A stretch of DNA of 64,000 bases from Manihot esculenta (GCF_001659605.2 NC_035169.2:17732263-17796262); one strand, 5' to 3'. Counted from the first letter of the stretch, positions 19,817-33,305 are shown. Made by a program: numbers and translations. The notes: a model not told the origin generated them from the sequence alone.

Positions 19817-21204
19817 TCGAGTATTTGTCCTCCTACTAGGATTAGCTATTTTCTTTTTATCTATGAGGTCTTGAATCCCATGCCTCAATTGAAAGCAGTT
19901 GCCAATATCATACCTAGCAATCTAATGAAATTGACAGTAGAGATTGTGTTGAAGTTGGCAAGAAGAGGCTCGAGCAATGGTCTATAGACTAGAGGTTGCA
20001 TTAGTCCTTTAGCTTTCAACTTCTCAAACACCTCAGAAAGGGGCTTTTCAAACTGAGAAAAGGTCCTTCGATTCCCCCCCCCCCTCTATTGCTTGAACCG
20101 CAACTACTTCCTCACTTGCTTGGTTGGAAGCAGGCTAATACTTGAATCTCTTGGGTTGGTAAGCATTCAATCTAGCAGTCCTTCCATCTTCCAATTGAAT
20201 CCCCATATCATAAAGCTGCTCAAAGGTGGAAATAGGCAAGTAGTACAACTTTTCATAATAGATAGGTAGTAAGTTTTTCACCACCAATCTAACTTGGTCT
20301 TTTTCAGTAGGGCAGTTTGTCATTTTCATAGCTTTCTTCCTCCATCTTAGAAAGAAATCAGAAAAGGTCTCATTAGCTTTATGCTTGGTCATCTCTGGAT
20401 CCCTCAAAATAATATCCAGAGCAGTATTATAGGCATACTATTAGATAAACTTCTTGACTAATTCATTTCAATTTTTCCTATAAATAGCTTCTAGACTATG
20501 GTAACATGAAGAGGTAGATCCCTCAAGTGACAGAGCAAAGAATTGAACCACTTATTCCTTTTTCAATTGTACGGTCTTCATACAAATCAGATAAACTATC
20601 AGGTGGGCCCTTGGATCTTCAGTCCCTTCAAATTTGGGCAAGTTAGGCATCTTGAATTTCTTTGCCAATTCCCCCTTAACCTCAATATCAAAATCCTCAG
20701 TATCATAAAACTCTAGTTCAACAGCTTGCTTTTTAAGGGAGGCTTAAAGCTTTTCAAACTTATGACTCATCAATTCAAAACTATTGGCATAATCTTTCTC
20801 AGCCTTAGCAGCCTTATCCTTAAAGTATTTATCAACATAAAAAACGTTAGCTTCTGTGGTGTTAGCAACCCTAACTATTGGATTAACCCCATATCAAGCT
20901 TTGTTTTTGGTGCCAATTCCATTATTCTATTCCACAGGTTTCTTTCCAACAACCCTAAGACCCCTAGCCATCATTTCTTCCAATTTTCCATTTAAGATCT
21001 CATCCAGAACTTCTTGAATTAAAGCACGGGCTTTATCATCAACCATTGGAACTATTTCAGACTTAACACTTAGTGATCTCTCTCTTTGATGAAATCTACC
21101 ACCTGCTCTTATCCATGCAATTGGATTAGAAGTTCTATTCGTTCTCTTTGGAGCTATGATGGTTGTACAACATAAGGAATCAACATGATGCATGAGCAAG
21201 ATAT

Positions 21205-21242
21205 GGATAGAATGCATGTATGCATGTATGCATGTATGCATG
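21205..21242. repeat. ATGC/ATGT microsatellite
   Basis: Four tandem copies of an 8-bp unit ATGCATGT lie within the decayed gag leader of the Tat/Ogre-type element. Confidence 0.7.
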
Positions 21243-22006
21243 TGATGATACTTAGCCTTAAACCTATGCTTGGAACCAAAATTGTCTTGAACTAGGTAAA
21301 TCAATTCGATAGAGCTAAAGAACCTATACTAAAGGCACCTTCCTTATCTCTCCAATACTCATGTATAAAAGGGTAGGTTTCTTTGAACATGTAACAATCC
21401 ATATACCTATGGCTCATTGGTAGTGGTAGCCATCTAGTGACCCAAGATGAAGTATAAGGAGGAACCCATGCTAAACCTTAGAAACATGCGGCCTTAGGAC
21501 CCTTGTGCATGCTATGTGTTGCGTATCTACCTTATGTGTTAGATGTATAAGATCAAAGGATCATGCAATGGGCTTGAGCACTATAATGGAACATCAAATT
21601 CATATAACCCATGGAAAGGTAAAGCCCAAGCTCATTACATCTCCTAAGGGGCAAATGGAGGTACTCTTATACATCTGACTTTGAAGTTCGATAATCATTA
21701 TTTGTTGAGTGGAGAGGAACCGTCTTGGGTTATGATCCCCTGCATTCAACCGTTAGCCCCCCTATTGCAAGCACAAAGGACAGACAAAGGTGAATCCTTT
21801 TAATATACCTTGTGGGTACTAGGCGAGCGAGTGGTGATGCTTCAATGATCACACTAGCTTGAGCAGAACTAGCAACTCCTTGATCCACACTACAGGGCTA
21901 AAGACTTAATGGTCCATCAATATATGTCAAGATTCTCATGCAATGCATAGATTTTTTAAAAAATACAGAAATAGAATACAAGAATCATACGGGATCATAT
22001 CCTCCA

Positions 22007-22024
22007 TCCCTAGTGGAGACGCCA
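22007..22024 (-). other. Candidate primer-binding site of the Tat/Ogre-type element
   Basis: The minus strand reads TGGCGTCTCCACTAGGGA just upstream of the Gag region. It begins with TGG and sits about 5 nt from a CA dinucleotide that would end the LTR. I could not match it confidently to a particular tRNA from memory. Confidence 0.4.
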
Positions 22025-22029
22025 AACTA

Positions 22030-23050
22030 TGGATGCACGAATTCTCCATAACTGATTAAGGTCTCATCTTCTTATAACACTACCATGGGACCTAGGTATT
22101 TTAACACTCAGTGAAGAGGGCAGGAAAGGAGTCGCCACCCTAATGAAAGTAGAAAACAATTAGAAGGACATGATTGCACAGCCTACCCTTAGCAGGGGTC
22201 AACTATCCTTCTTAATTCCATAACCTAATGGTCTAGATTTGGAATAGTGGGTAAAGAGAAGGTGTTAAGACAACCTTCTCGCTTGGACTTTACCTAAGAA
22301 CCAGTACCAGCCTACTATATTGATTCTTATATCCCGTCTTTAAGTATTTATTGGGAAATTTGTTTCAAAAAATATGCAATCTAATTATTGCACGTGCATG
22401 GATCATGCAAAAGCAACCATGCGCATCCATGAGCCTAAGCATGCCGAGTTTCTACTTTAATTTAATATAAAGGACTTACCAAGTTGTCCTAATTAATCAT
22501 GTTCTTATGCTCATTTTATATTATTGACTAATTTGCACCAAAGAGGGGAACCTAATCATATATAATTTTTAAGTTACATTTAGCACATAGCAAAAAAATC
22601 TCACTAGGTTTCTAGCGATCATCTTTGAAGTCCAATTTTATAGTCATCTTACTCTAAGGTTATTACTACTCAGTCCTTTTTATACCAAAGCGTAGATCAT
22701 CTCCTAAGCATGCATAACCATGTCTCTATTACACAAAAATTGCTTTTGAATTACCAAGTCAGTTATACCTAATTTACTAGTTTAATTACATGCATTTTTA
22801 GCGAGGTGCATAAACATCCTAAGTGAGGTGCATAACCATCCAAAGAAAGAGAAGGAGAAATGAATTAACCAAATTTAAATCCTTAGCTAAACAAAGAGGA
22901 ATGAGAATAGAATTAATCACAATGGCCATAAGAAAGGAGGGAGGAGAAAAGAATTAATTTATATACCCATAATAAAAAAGATTAAAATTCACTTACTAAA
23001 CCTAAATTATTGCAAGGCCTTTGGCTCATTACCCTTTGCAAAGGATTTTC
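22030..23050 (-). repeat. Probable 5' LTR of the Tat/Ogre-type element (right border uncertain)
   Basis: This stretch lies directly upstream (minus strand) of the candidate PBS. It holds text usual in LTRs of this group, such as the segment around GGAGTCGCCACC at 22120-22140. No coding sequence is seen. The matching TG end of the LTR was not found, so the right border is only a limit of recognisable sequence. Confidence 0.4.
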
Positions 23051-24417
23051 AAGATATTCCAATGGGTCTCCATGTTCAAATGGATTTTCACCATATACTC
23101 CATAAGTTCAACAAAGAAAGAAAATTGCTCACTAAAAAGAGAAATGCTATTTGGCTAAAGTAGAAAAAATAAGAGGAGATCTCATTTTTTACTTCAATCT
23201 CTCTTACCATAATTCAACTTACCATTATTGAAAAAGAAAAAAAAAATAAAAAATAAGTAAACCAAAAAGGCAAGAAAATAAATTAAAGAATGAAAGGAAA
23301 TAACTCATAAGTAAGAAAATAATTCAAATATGGAAAAAATAAAGTTAATTAAAGAAAGGAATATTTTTAATTAAGAAAAGAAATAAATTAAAAAAAATAA
23401 AAAAATATTTTTTGACTTTTGTAATTAAGATAAGAAATTTATTCTAATATGGAAAGGGATATTCACAAATATAGTAAGCAACAAAATTAGATAAGGAAGG
23501 AAGTTATGCAAACATGAAAAGAAAATAAGTTAAATATATCATAAAAAATAAATTTAAATAAAGCAAGAAATAATAAAAATTAAGAAAGTTAAAACAATTA
23601 GATAACTTATCAGATCTGAAATTTAAAAAAAAATAAATTAAAAAAAAAAAGAAGCAAATCAAATCTCTCAAGTATGAAAAAAATGTTTGACTAATCCTAA
23701 CCACGGAAGGAAAATCCTAACCGCTTTTTACCACCAATTACAAGGCTTAAATACAAGTTAACAATATGAATTAAAATATAAAAATATAAGAAAACATAAA
23801 TAAATAATCAGAATATAAAAACATAAATAATTAATGACAATTCTGACATTAGAAATCAAAATTCAAAGAAAATATTGTCAAAAAATTATAAAATTTTATG
23901 GAGATGTCTTACATACATAGAGTGTAAGAAGAAAAATATAGACACCAAAGAGACTCGTATTTTTCTAATTATTCTTATTGCAGCAGGTTGAAGTACAAAT
24001 TATAGAAACATAAAAAACTCAAAATATAAAAATTATAATGCACTTTTCAAACTTGATTTTAGCCTCACGAACATCTCATTTGGTGATCTAAAGATCATAT
24101 TATTGATACTTGAAATTTCGAGTAATTTAAAAAATTTATAACTAATTCAATAAAAAAAAATGCAAGTAATATATGAAAATTGAATTGAATTTCATAAAAA
24201 ATTTAAAAAAATTAAAGAATCATAATATTTTTTAATCAGTATAGAAAATCCGAACATGTGTAATTGCTCCCGTGATTTTATGTATAGAATTTATATTGTT
24301 GTCAAATTTCAAATCAAAATTGATGTTGATATAACCAACACATTTAAATTAATTTTTCAAAGAAAAATAATTTTCATTAGAGTTTTAAGGAAAAAAAAAA
24401 GTTGTATTATTATTAAG
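23051..24417. other. AT-rich intergenic DNA, no gene seen
   Basis: This stretch is over 75 percent A+T by eye, with long A-runs and AATAAA-like text. Its few open frames are short and low in complexity. It may include the far end of the Tat/Ogre-type LTR, but no border was found. Confidence 0.5.
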
Positions 24418-24769
24418 TTAAATTATACTTTAGTTTCTAAATTTTAATATAATTAATGGATCAATCTTTCTATTTTTAAAATCGAACCTTTAAATTTTTA
24501 TATTTTTAGTTTGGATCAGATGAATAAGTTATTATTCTCAAAAGAGGGTTTGTGGGTTTGAGAAGATGAAACGAAGAAGAGAAGGATAGTTCAAGGAATG
24601 ATGTTTATGAAATTTAAATTATTTCTCTCTCCATTTTAACAGATTTTAAAACAGAATAATCTCCAGTTTGAGTCGAATAAAAATATAAAGTTTAAGTATT
24701 TGATTTTAAAAATAAAGAGACTGATTCATTAATCATATTAAAATTCAGAAATTAAAGTATAATTTATAA
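24418..24769. mobile_element. Long-TIR MITE (MULE-like)
   Basis: The first ~100 bp (from AAATTATACTTTAGTTTCTA) and the last ~100 bp are inverted copies with about 85 percent identity by eye. Both contain the related blocks TTTTAATATAATTAATGGATC and TATTTTTAAAATC. The middle has no open frame. No target duplication was found, so the class is uncertain. Confidence 0.55.
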
Positions 24770-25229
24770 GAGAGGCGGTGCCTCTCCTATTTTTTAATTT
24801 TTATCTTTTTCTTTTATATGTTATATTTTCTTTTTTCCTTTTTTTCTTTTTTTTTTTCATTTAATTATTTTTTTTCAATTATTAAATTATAAAATTAATT
24901 TTATTACTAAATAAATTATTTTTTATTTTACTTTATCACTTTTTATTTTTTATTTTTTTATGACATAAAATACTTCTCCAGAACCGTTAAAATTAATTTT
25001 AAATATACCAAAATTATTTTATAAAATTAATTTGAAGTATACCGAAATTATTTTATAATTCTCATTATTGAACCATTACTGTTTTAGATGTTTATATACT
25101 TCAATATATATATAAAAAAAAAATCTACTGACTTTCTAGTTCTAATTAAATTAAATCAATTCTGCCAGCAATTCTTATTTATGTTACATTTTGTTTTAGA
25201 TTACCATTAACCTTATGTCATGATTTAAA
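24770..25229. other. T-rich intergenic DNA, no gene seen
   Basis: This stretch is mostly T and A runs with a short TAAAATTAATTT repeat near 24985-25050. No gene or element border was recognised. Confidence 0.4.
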
Positions 25230-26665
25230 TGCTCTTATCTCCAACTTTGGTGGAGTAATAACAAGGCAAATCACAAAATGCATTAGATCACTTGGTCAGA
25301 TCTAAAGTAGGATTGGGATTCATAGATCTTCAATGTTTTAAAATGGTTCGTATTACTAACCAGAGCTTGTGGATTTTGTAAAATCTAAAGTGTCTTTTGG
25401 CTAGGATGCTTAAAAGGAAAATATTTTCACTCCACTAAGTTTTTATATGTCCGAGCTGGCAGCTTAGGGATGGCAAAGCATCCTGTGAGAAAAGTCAATT
25501 CTTCGTGATAGCTTATGATGGCAAGTCGGAAATGGAAAATTCATTTGCCAGTTAGATAAATAGGTGCCTAAAGCCTATCCTTCTCGAGCATTTCCAAGGC
25601 AAGACCACAATTCGAAGATTAACTAGGTCTTTTAGTTGAATGGCCAATTTACACATTGTTGGAAGAGACAAGTGCTCAACCGTGTGGCTTTATAACAAAC
25701 AAGGTATTTACATTGTTAAGTCAGGATATATGGTCGCACTCCATCAATTAGCCATCTCTATTTCCAATTCGGGAAGGAGCTCGTTACTAAACTTGGATGG
25801 GTTTTGAAAGTGTTTAGAAGATTCTTGTACCGAGAAAAATTTCAATCTTCTTGTGGATAATGCTTAGAAATCGTCTATCTTGTAATGATCTTCTCCTATC
25901 ATCGAATGCCTCATCTAAATCTAACATGCAAGTGATATGGTGCAAAGGATCCTTTTCCTGCCCTTGAGTCGCTGCAGTTTGCATAAATTCTCCCTTAAGA
26001 ATATGTTCTATCCTTTTTTCTGATTGGGAGATTAAATATTGTTGGGCTATTTATCATTCTCTAGATGTGCATTAGGATGGGATTTATCTTATCCAGTTTG
26101 CAGTGTTCCTTTTGTGGCACATATGGAAGAGCTAGAACAACATGATTTTCTAAAACGCTATGGAGGATGTTTAATGATATTATTGCCTCTGCTCTGTTGC
26201 ATTTTGAAGACTTGGAATTGCTATATATTTCATAATATTTTAAAAAAATTACCATTTAGTTCATATAATATAAAAAAATGACTAATTAATCATTCAATTT
26301 TAAAAACGTATTAAAATATTATTAACTTTTTAAAAAATTTACTAATAATTTCTCCTTAATTTTTTTTTTTTATATTTTTTTAACCTCTAAAATCTTAAAT
26401 GCCTCATTTGTAGGGAAGAAGTGATGTTAAGTCTAAATATGGGTTCCAGGCTGTTGTGATTTATAGGGAACTTATTGATGGTGGTTCAAGCTATTTATGG
26501 TCACAATATTCTCAATTCTAGGTTTGATCAAATATATCTTTTATCTCTTCTTCCTTTAATTGTATATTTTTCTTCATCATGTTAAGAGAATTGAAACTTA
26601 TGCTGCTCGTGCTTTAACTGCCAAAACCATTTAAAGCGATTTTTCTTTTGCTAACTCTAAAATAT
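25230..26665 (+). pseudogene. L1-type LINE ORF2, 3' half, decayed
   Basis: Broken plus-strand frames recall the region after RT in plant L1 elements: GLGFIDLQCF, then ARMLKGKYFHSTKFLYV, then a zinc-binding RVT region and an RNase H-like tail. Stops and shifts are frequent. No poly-A tail or TSD was seen. It is probably an old 5'-truncated copy. Confidence 0.6.
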
Positions 26666-26889
26666 AAGGTAAGAACTAAAATTATCAAAATTCTTTCTAT
26701 CCAAATTTAACTCTTAATAGAAATAAGGTCATTACAGATTTAGAATGCGAATAGCCATCTATCCAATTTATTTTATTTTATTTAACTTATTTAATTTTTT
26801 AATAATAAATTTAAACTGAAATTATCACTTAATACTTTTTAAACTATTTAAAATTAAATATGAAATACCGTTCGACCACACCACACCCT

Positions 26890-26953
<64 letters not shown>

Positions 26954-27569
26954 GAGCTCCAGTGTGAATATATTTTTTAAAGCACCTCAAGGAAATTCAA
27001 TTGCTTCGAACGTTGCACGTGCTCTCATTTAGAGATCAAAGGGCTAAATCGAGTTAATTTAGAAGATGGGTGTCCAATTGACATCAAAGATATAAATGGA
27101 GGGCTCAATTAAATTTTGGACTTGTTTAAAAATACTTCACCTAAACTGAATTTATCCCCGATTTATTTATAAACGAAACCACTATGATTAATTCCCGCCA
27201 CAAGGCAATCAGTAGAAGAAAATCATTAAGAACAAAGAGAATCGAGAGACTTTTGCCTTTTCATGAAAGGCTAAGGAGAAATTAGCACAAAGTAGTTCTC
27301 ACTTTTTCAAGCCTCAATAATGGCCACTAGCTTCTTGATACAAATCCATAATCTCAATGCAAATCTTCAGAGCCCAGTGCAAATATAAATTAATATGGAC
27401 TTCACCAAGAAATGAACGCACCTGTACCTGCAGCTGCAGATAATTTGATGTATAAACAAATCAACACATACTCTACAGGTGACCAAAAATAAACATTAAA
27501 TAATTGATTAATAGGTGCATACTTCGAGAAGCAATAATTTTGAGACCATTATAACACAAGAGCAACTAA
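26666..27569. other. Intergenic DNA and probable 3' UTR of the methyltransferase gene
   Basis: It holds a (TA)n tract (26896-26951) and unremarkable AT-rich sequence. The part just below 27570 should be the 3' UTR of the minus-strand gene. The element strand has AATCAATTATTTAATG near 27490-27510, which could serve for poly-A addition, but no clear AATAAA was assigned. Confidence 0.4.
26896..26951. repeat. (TA)n microsatellite
   Basis: An uninterrupted AT/TA dinucleotide tract of about 56 bp. Confidence 0.95.
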
Positions 27570-27644
27570 TTATTCTGTAGATTGCTTCTTCTCTGTTGCC
27601 GTGGACATCTTTCTCATCGTCCAAAATGCAGTGAAGTACCGGTT
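27570..27644 (-). CDS. Methyltransferase exon 18 (stop codon)
   Basis: Encodes [20 protein letters not shown], a few more residues and a TAA stop. It is separated from exon 17 by a 7.5-kb intron full of transposons, yet both splice motifs and frame are intact. Confidence 0.92.
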   Translation of the reverse strand, partial: NRYFTAFWTMRKMSTATEKKQSTE

Positions 27645-30600
27645 CTGCAAAGAGGAGCAAAATATTGAGTCAATGAAGCTGAAAGTGAAACAGCTGAACA
27701 AGAAAAATCAAATTTATCAAAACGACTAAAAAGGTTTCTAAGGCGTCTAATTGGGATAACTCAACCTAAATAGACTAAATGGGTACATGCAGAAAAAGAG
27801 GAAGAGCTGAGGGAACTCAAAAGAATAAACTGACAAATCAATCCAAATCAACCCCAAGAAGTTGGTTTCTAAAACAAAAAGATGGCCCTTCTTGGTTTCT
27901 ATCCCAAAATGTCCGTTCACGTTGCTTTTTAATTGCCTATTAACCAACCAATCCGAACTGTGTTTGCATCAGTATAAACATAAATCTGCATATTGGCTCA
28001 AGTCTCCTGGGATGTTCATTATTAGGCTGTTCATCCAAATTAACTTAATCAAACAGACAAAATTCAATTAAAATATAATAGGCTGTACGATGCAGCCTGT
28101 TTTTCCCTAAGATTAAATAGAGAACCCTAATTTCTTGGCTATATTTCTGCTGCCTCCTATTGCCATGAAAGGTTATTTTTCAGTTTATTTTTAGGTCAAA
28201 TATTAATTTAAACTATATTATACAGGTAAAACAATAGTACGGATATTTTCTAATTGATTCGTTCAAGCTTCATCTCTTAATAATAATAATAAATCTCACA
28301 TTTATTCACTTCCTGGATCACCTTTCCCATATTATTATCAACTGTACACTTCAAAACGTTTTGAACATTTACTTGAGAAAAAACCCAACAGTTGCATTTC
28401 CTTGTTGATCGCTCTATTCATTATTTTTTTTCCCGGGTTTGTAATTTAGGGGTGTTCAGTTCCGGTTCCAGGACAGTTCCTTACAGGAACCAGAACCGAA
28501 AATCAGTTCCTTAAATCTTTTGAAACCAGAACCAAATTTCAGTATGGTTCCGACATGATTTTATGTGTTTTTTTATTCCGGTTTGATTCTATTATCGGTT
28601 CTTATTTTAATTCCACTCTCGGTATGATCCTCGGTTCTAATAAAATTTAAATTTGAACGAAATATTAAATACTTCTAACATAGTACTAATATTATTTAGG
28701 AAAAATTACTTTTTAGTTCCTAAAGTTTAACGTAATTAACATTTTTATTCCTCTATTTTGGCAATCCAACACTTAAGTCCCTCATTTTCTTTTTCGTCCA
28801 AATTCGTAGTCTTTCCGTGTAACATCCTCAAATCCATAACTAGAGTGGTGCCATCATTAGGTATGAGTTAAGCTATTTCACTACTAGAGTAAGTGGCATT
28901 AGGGGAGGTGCTAGCTTAACCGTAATCTGCTAATAACTGAATTATAGAAAACTCAAATAAAGAAACGGACGTATCCAGAAATAAAGTAGACAATGTGATT
29001 AGCAAGTCAGGAACGAGTCATTTTCGGGAGGTGCTTAGCGTTTCCTGACGTACTTGCTTGAGGTGCGTGTTTAAATCCGTCATGCTTGCTTAAGTGAAAA
29101 GGACTTATAAAGGCTAAAATCATAATTTAGCAGGTCAATCTATGATTATTGAAAGTTTGAAAAACTAAATTGAAACATGATAAAGAGTTTAGTAGGTTAA
29201 AGTGTGAATATGGAAAGTTAAAAGATGATGTGTCACCTAACCATGCATGAAAGAATGACAAAGTGATAAAGGTGGGTTGTCTTCTCCACCCACACAATTG
29301 CTGTAGGTCACTCCCTTTTCAAAGAAGAAATTTTGCTTTTCTTTCTCCCACCAAAGCCAAGCCAAAACCTCACTAAAACAACTTCTTCCTTTAACCAAAA
29401 TTTACCCTAAGACCAAGAGCTAAAGGAACAGCCATATATTGAAAGAATTGAAGAAGAAAAGTTTAGGGTTCCATATACACCAAGCTTGAAAATCAAAAGG
29501 GAGCTTATAAATGAGTAGGAAATGGCATCTTCTCATTTCTTCATGTATGAATTTGAATTATAAAGCTTTAATTTACAATTTATTCAAACCTTACCTAAGA
29601 TATAAATTGACCTAGGTGAAGGAACATCAAAGGGAAAGGAGATAGCTAGAGATTAGAAGAGGAAAAGGAGGAATTCAAGAAAGGTTTTGTATTTGTATGA
29701 TTTTCTGTTTTCCTTTGATTCTGCCATGAATAAGTGAAATTAGGGGTTGATTTTACTTGCTGAAAATGTTTCTTTGATTATATAAATATGTTTTATGAAT
29801 GTTAAAATGATGTTTGAAAGGTTTAGAGTAAAGAAATTTAACATGAGAGCTAAAAGTGTAAACCTAGAAGAATAGGTTGTAACAGGGCAGCTTGTGTTAA
29901 CAACTTTATAACTTATTGTGTATTCATTGAAATTAGGCCTAAGATATACCAAATGAAAGCTGAGACAAAGAGCTAAAACTTTCATGAATTGACCAAGCAG
30001 AGTGTATTGATTATACCATAACTAATTATATACTTAGTGAAATTTGTTAAGACTAGTGCCAAATGAATCTTAAGAAGTATATCTAAAACTTTGTAGAGGA
30101 CACTTAAGTTTGAATTTGTCTGAAAATTCATGAATCTGATATGTTTTGTGATATTATAAACAAGTACCAATACTGGACTGATTAAAACCTTATTGAGCAG
30201 TTTGTAAAGAAAAATTCATAACTCAAGCTAGGGGAATCAGAATTGCATGAATTATAACTTGTTGGAAAGATAAGACATAAATGTACATTTTTTATGAAGA
30301 AACTGAAATCAAATTGTAACTCTAAATTGCTTCAAAAGTTTATGCAATATATGGCAGAATGCAGTTTTCTCAAATTGGAATGCTTTGTTGACAAAGTTTT
30401 GTACCATTTGCCATGTATTTCTCATCTTGTTAACTATGACATATGAATTATATATTCTGGAAATGAATTCAAATAGCTTCAAATGATATGCATTTACACT
30501 GAATTAATGATACTTGGCCCTAGTAAACGTAATAGGAGTCGAGGTTAGTTTAAGGGTATGGCATGCCATATAAACATACAGAGTTCGCAGTACTGCTACC

Positions 30601-33237
30601 GATACATATATATATATATATATATTTGAGGTTACATATCAGGTACCTCAAAAGCATGGTCACAGAGCCCTGCTATCACAATTTCGGCCTCTGAGCCTAC
30701 CGTTCGGCCTCTGAGCCTACCGTTTGGCACCCTGTGCCTAACGGTAGACGCCTTGTGCCTACCGTTATAACTCCTTATCTACCTAGTCGATCCTACTATG
30801 TGTTTATAAAGGCTGAGAACTTAATTAAGACTGATACTCGATTTTGAGAACTTATCACTGAATGTTAACATGTCTGCATCTATTACATGCACTAATCTAT
30901 GGTGATTTGCTATTGATAGAAAATGTGCAATAAAGGAAAAAGAAGATGTTTTTATCGAATATGAAGAAAATTCTTATCGTGCACAAGTATACATATGGCA
31001 CTCATATTTTATACATAGAAGTTGACAAGTATGCTTTGTATCATGTTAACAACATTTGACTCGCTTGTAATTGTTTACCTGATTATCTGTATACGTGAAC
31101 TTATTTGCTCTATTTTGTTTTTGTTTGCTATCACCCACTGAGCATTAGCTCAGCGTGTTGGTTTTTATCTCACACAGGTTGTAGATAAAGTAGGCACGCG
31201 AAGTTCATCAGAAGTCTACATCAGATATCAAGGCCATTATCATAGCTGGTTGTTTTGAGTCTCTAAGTCATAGTACAGTTATATTTTGGCATGTACATAT
31301 TAAATAGAGTGAGTTATGAAGATTATGTAAATCAAAGAATAGTAAGATGTCAAATATCAGTTGATAATTTTTCATGTGTTTTTCATATGTGCTACAGGTT
31401 GAAATATTGATGAAACAGATGAGACTCTGCTAACTTTTTGATTTAAAATCTCACATTTATTTTAATCACTTGATGAAATTTACATGCATTACCTAAAAAC
31501 TTGGTATTTACAGATAAAAGAAATTGTTTAGTCTGTATCTAAAAAGGCATAGTAAAAGGCATAGTTTGTGACATTCCTTGCTCTGTCTACACTTTGATAG
31601 GGTAAAGAGTGTTACATTCCGTCCAAAATAGCCGTTTGATCAAATAGTCAAAGGTGAGAGATGAGAATTTTTTCCAAAAATGCCCTTAATGAACTTGTTA
31701 AAACCCCCCCTCAACATGAAATCCCTCCATCTTTCTTTTGTTTCATATCTTCTCTATTTCCTTTTGCCCATTGTTGATTATCCTTTTTTTTTTCCTTTTT
31801 TCCATATTTCTTCTCTTGTAACTATGCCTGTTTTCAAGTCTCTTCTCACCTTTTCCACCAACGCATGGACAAGTTCCATTCTCTCAAGAGTATGTTCAAC
31901 TGATAAAATCAAAATCACTAAGGCGTCTTCTTCATCCTATGCATTGATGGCGTGTATTGCGTTGAATCCAGGCATATCGAACCATCTCATTTTTGTTTCG
32001 TCAGTTGCATATCGAGGGATGACTCTGATTCTTGATACTTTTGCTGGGTTTGAACCCACCAAAGAGCCTCCCCCGAAGATCATTTCCATGGGGTTCATTC
32101 GAATCTGAATGTTTACAAATATAGCATACTTCTTGCTGATAGCAAAGTCATGAATGAAAGATGGATTCACCATGGAAAATATAGGCACATCTAGCTGTTT
32201 ATTTCCATTTGAATCGAACCGAAAGTATGTTAAGAATGGAGGAACAGGACCATATCGGAAGGAAAAGGTTTCACCTGTCTAAAAATCTATCTTGGGGTGA
32301 GCAGTCATGCTTAAGAACAACTTTCCATCAAAATCATGGCAACCCAGAGTCTCAATATCTCCATTTGATGTTAAACGCACAGCGTAACGTAAATCAGACT
32401 CACCAAGTGCATAGAGTTTGTCACCAAAGAAAGCCAAGCTTGTGTTTGCTAGACCAATGCCATTTGAGAATTCGAGTAGCAGAAAGAGCACCATGAGCTG
32501 CAGAGGGATCAGTGATTTGGAGATGAAGAGTTGGAGAAATAGTATGAGGAAAAGGAAGAAGAAGGAGAATCTACAGTGAAAAGGCATTGGGTTTGGGCTT
32601 CGTGATTTTGAAATAGAGGGACTTTTAGTGAGGATCAATTTTGTCAATTTACGTGTCCCAAACGACTATTTTGGACGAAAGGACTATGAATTTGGACGGA
32701 AGAGAAAGTAAGGGACTTAAGTGTTGGATCGCCAAAATAGGACAAATGTTAATTACATTAAACTTCAAGGACTAAAAAGTAATTTTTCCTATTATTTATT
32801 TCAAATTAACAAGTCTCATATTTCAATTTCAAAATAATATCAAATATCCACAATATCATATAATATTTTCATTTAAAATATATCAAGATACTAAATAACC
32901 AAACATAATATAATCTTTCTATTATAATTTCCAAACTCTTAAAAGACGGAGAAAAAAAAATAAAAAAACTCCCAATAAAGCTTCCAAAAACTTTGTTGTA
33001 ATATTTCCACAAAAAATAAACTCCAACTAGATAAATTTTTACCATTCTTCTGATATGTTACAAATTTATTTAGTTGGAGTTTATTTTTTAGATAAAACTT
33101 AATATCTAAAATAATATAGTTTAGCTGAATAGTAATTTTTTAAACAGTTACAATTATTTTAATTTAATTTGTTTCTAATTTTATTAATTTATTTTTTACT
33201 AATACATAATCTAGTTAGCAATTACATATATATTATT

Positions 33238-33305
<68 letters not shown>

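Larger units (their letters stand above)
19817..22030 (-). mobile_element. Ty3/gypsy (Tat/Ogre-type) gag and leader, other half of the outermost element
   Basis: Minus-strand translation gives a retrotransposon Gag. One piece has the segment FLRWRKKAMKM and FEQLYDMGIQLEDG (20135-20407). A later piece ends in FQLRHGIQDLIDKKKI, typical of the Gag C-terminus before the protease in this branch. The N-terminal part (20927-21304) has DDKARALIQEVLDEILNGK. Frames are broken by stops and a long C-run near 20073-20087. Removing element B and one copy of the 9-bp flanking repeat joins this piece to 1-1790 in a continuous reading frame across the junction. That is why the two pieces are assigned to one element. 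Confidence 0.75.
28699..32789 (-). mobile_element. Pack-MULE carrying a CCD4 gene fragment
   Basis: Long terminal inverted repeats of about 140 bp start GGAAAAATTACTTTTTAGT at both ends. A perfect 9-bp TSD, TATTATTTA, flanks it (28690-28698 and 32790-32798), as expected for Mutator-like elements. The left TIR is split by a solo LTR (28818-31616). Without that, the element is about 1.29 kb and holds a fragment of a carotenoid cleavage dioxygenase on the minus strand, but no transposase. Confidence 0.88.

Noticed and set aside
31680..32108. Plus-strand 142-codon frame in the Pack-MULE
   Set aside because: It is the antisense shadow of the CCD4 fragment, which reads clearly on the minus strand.
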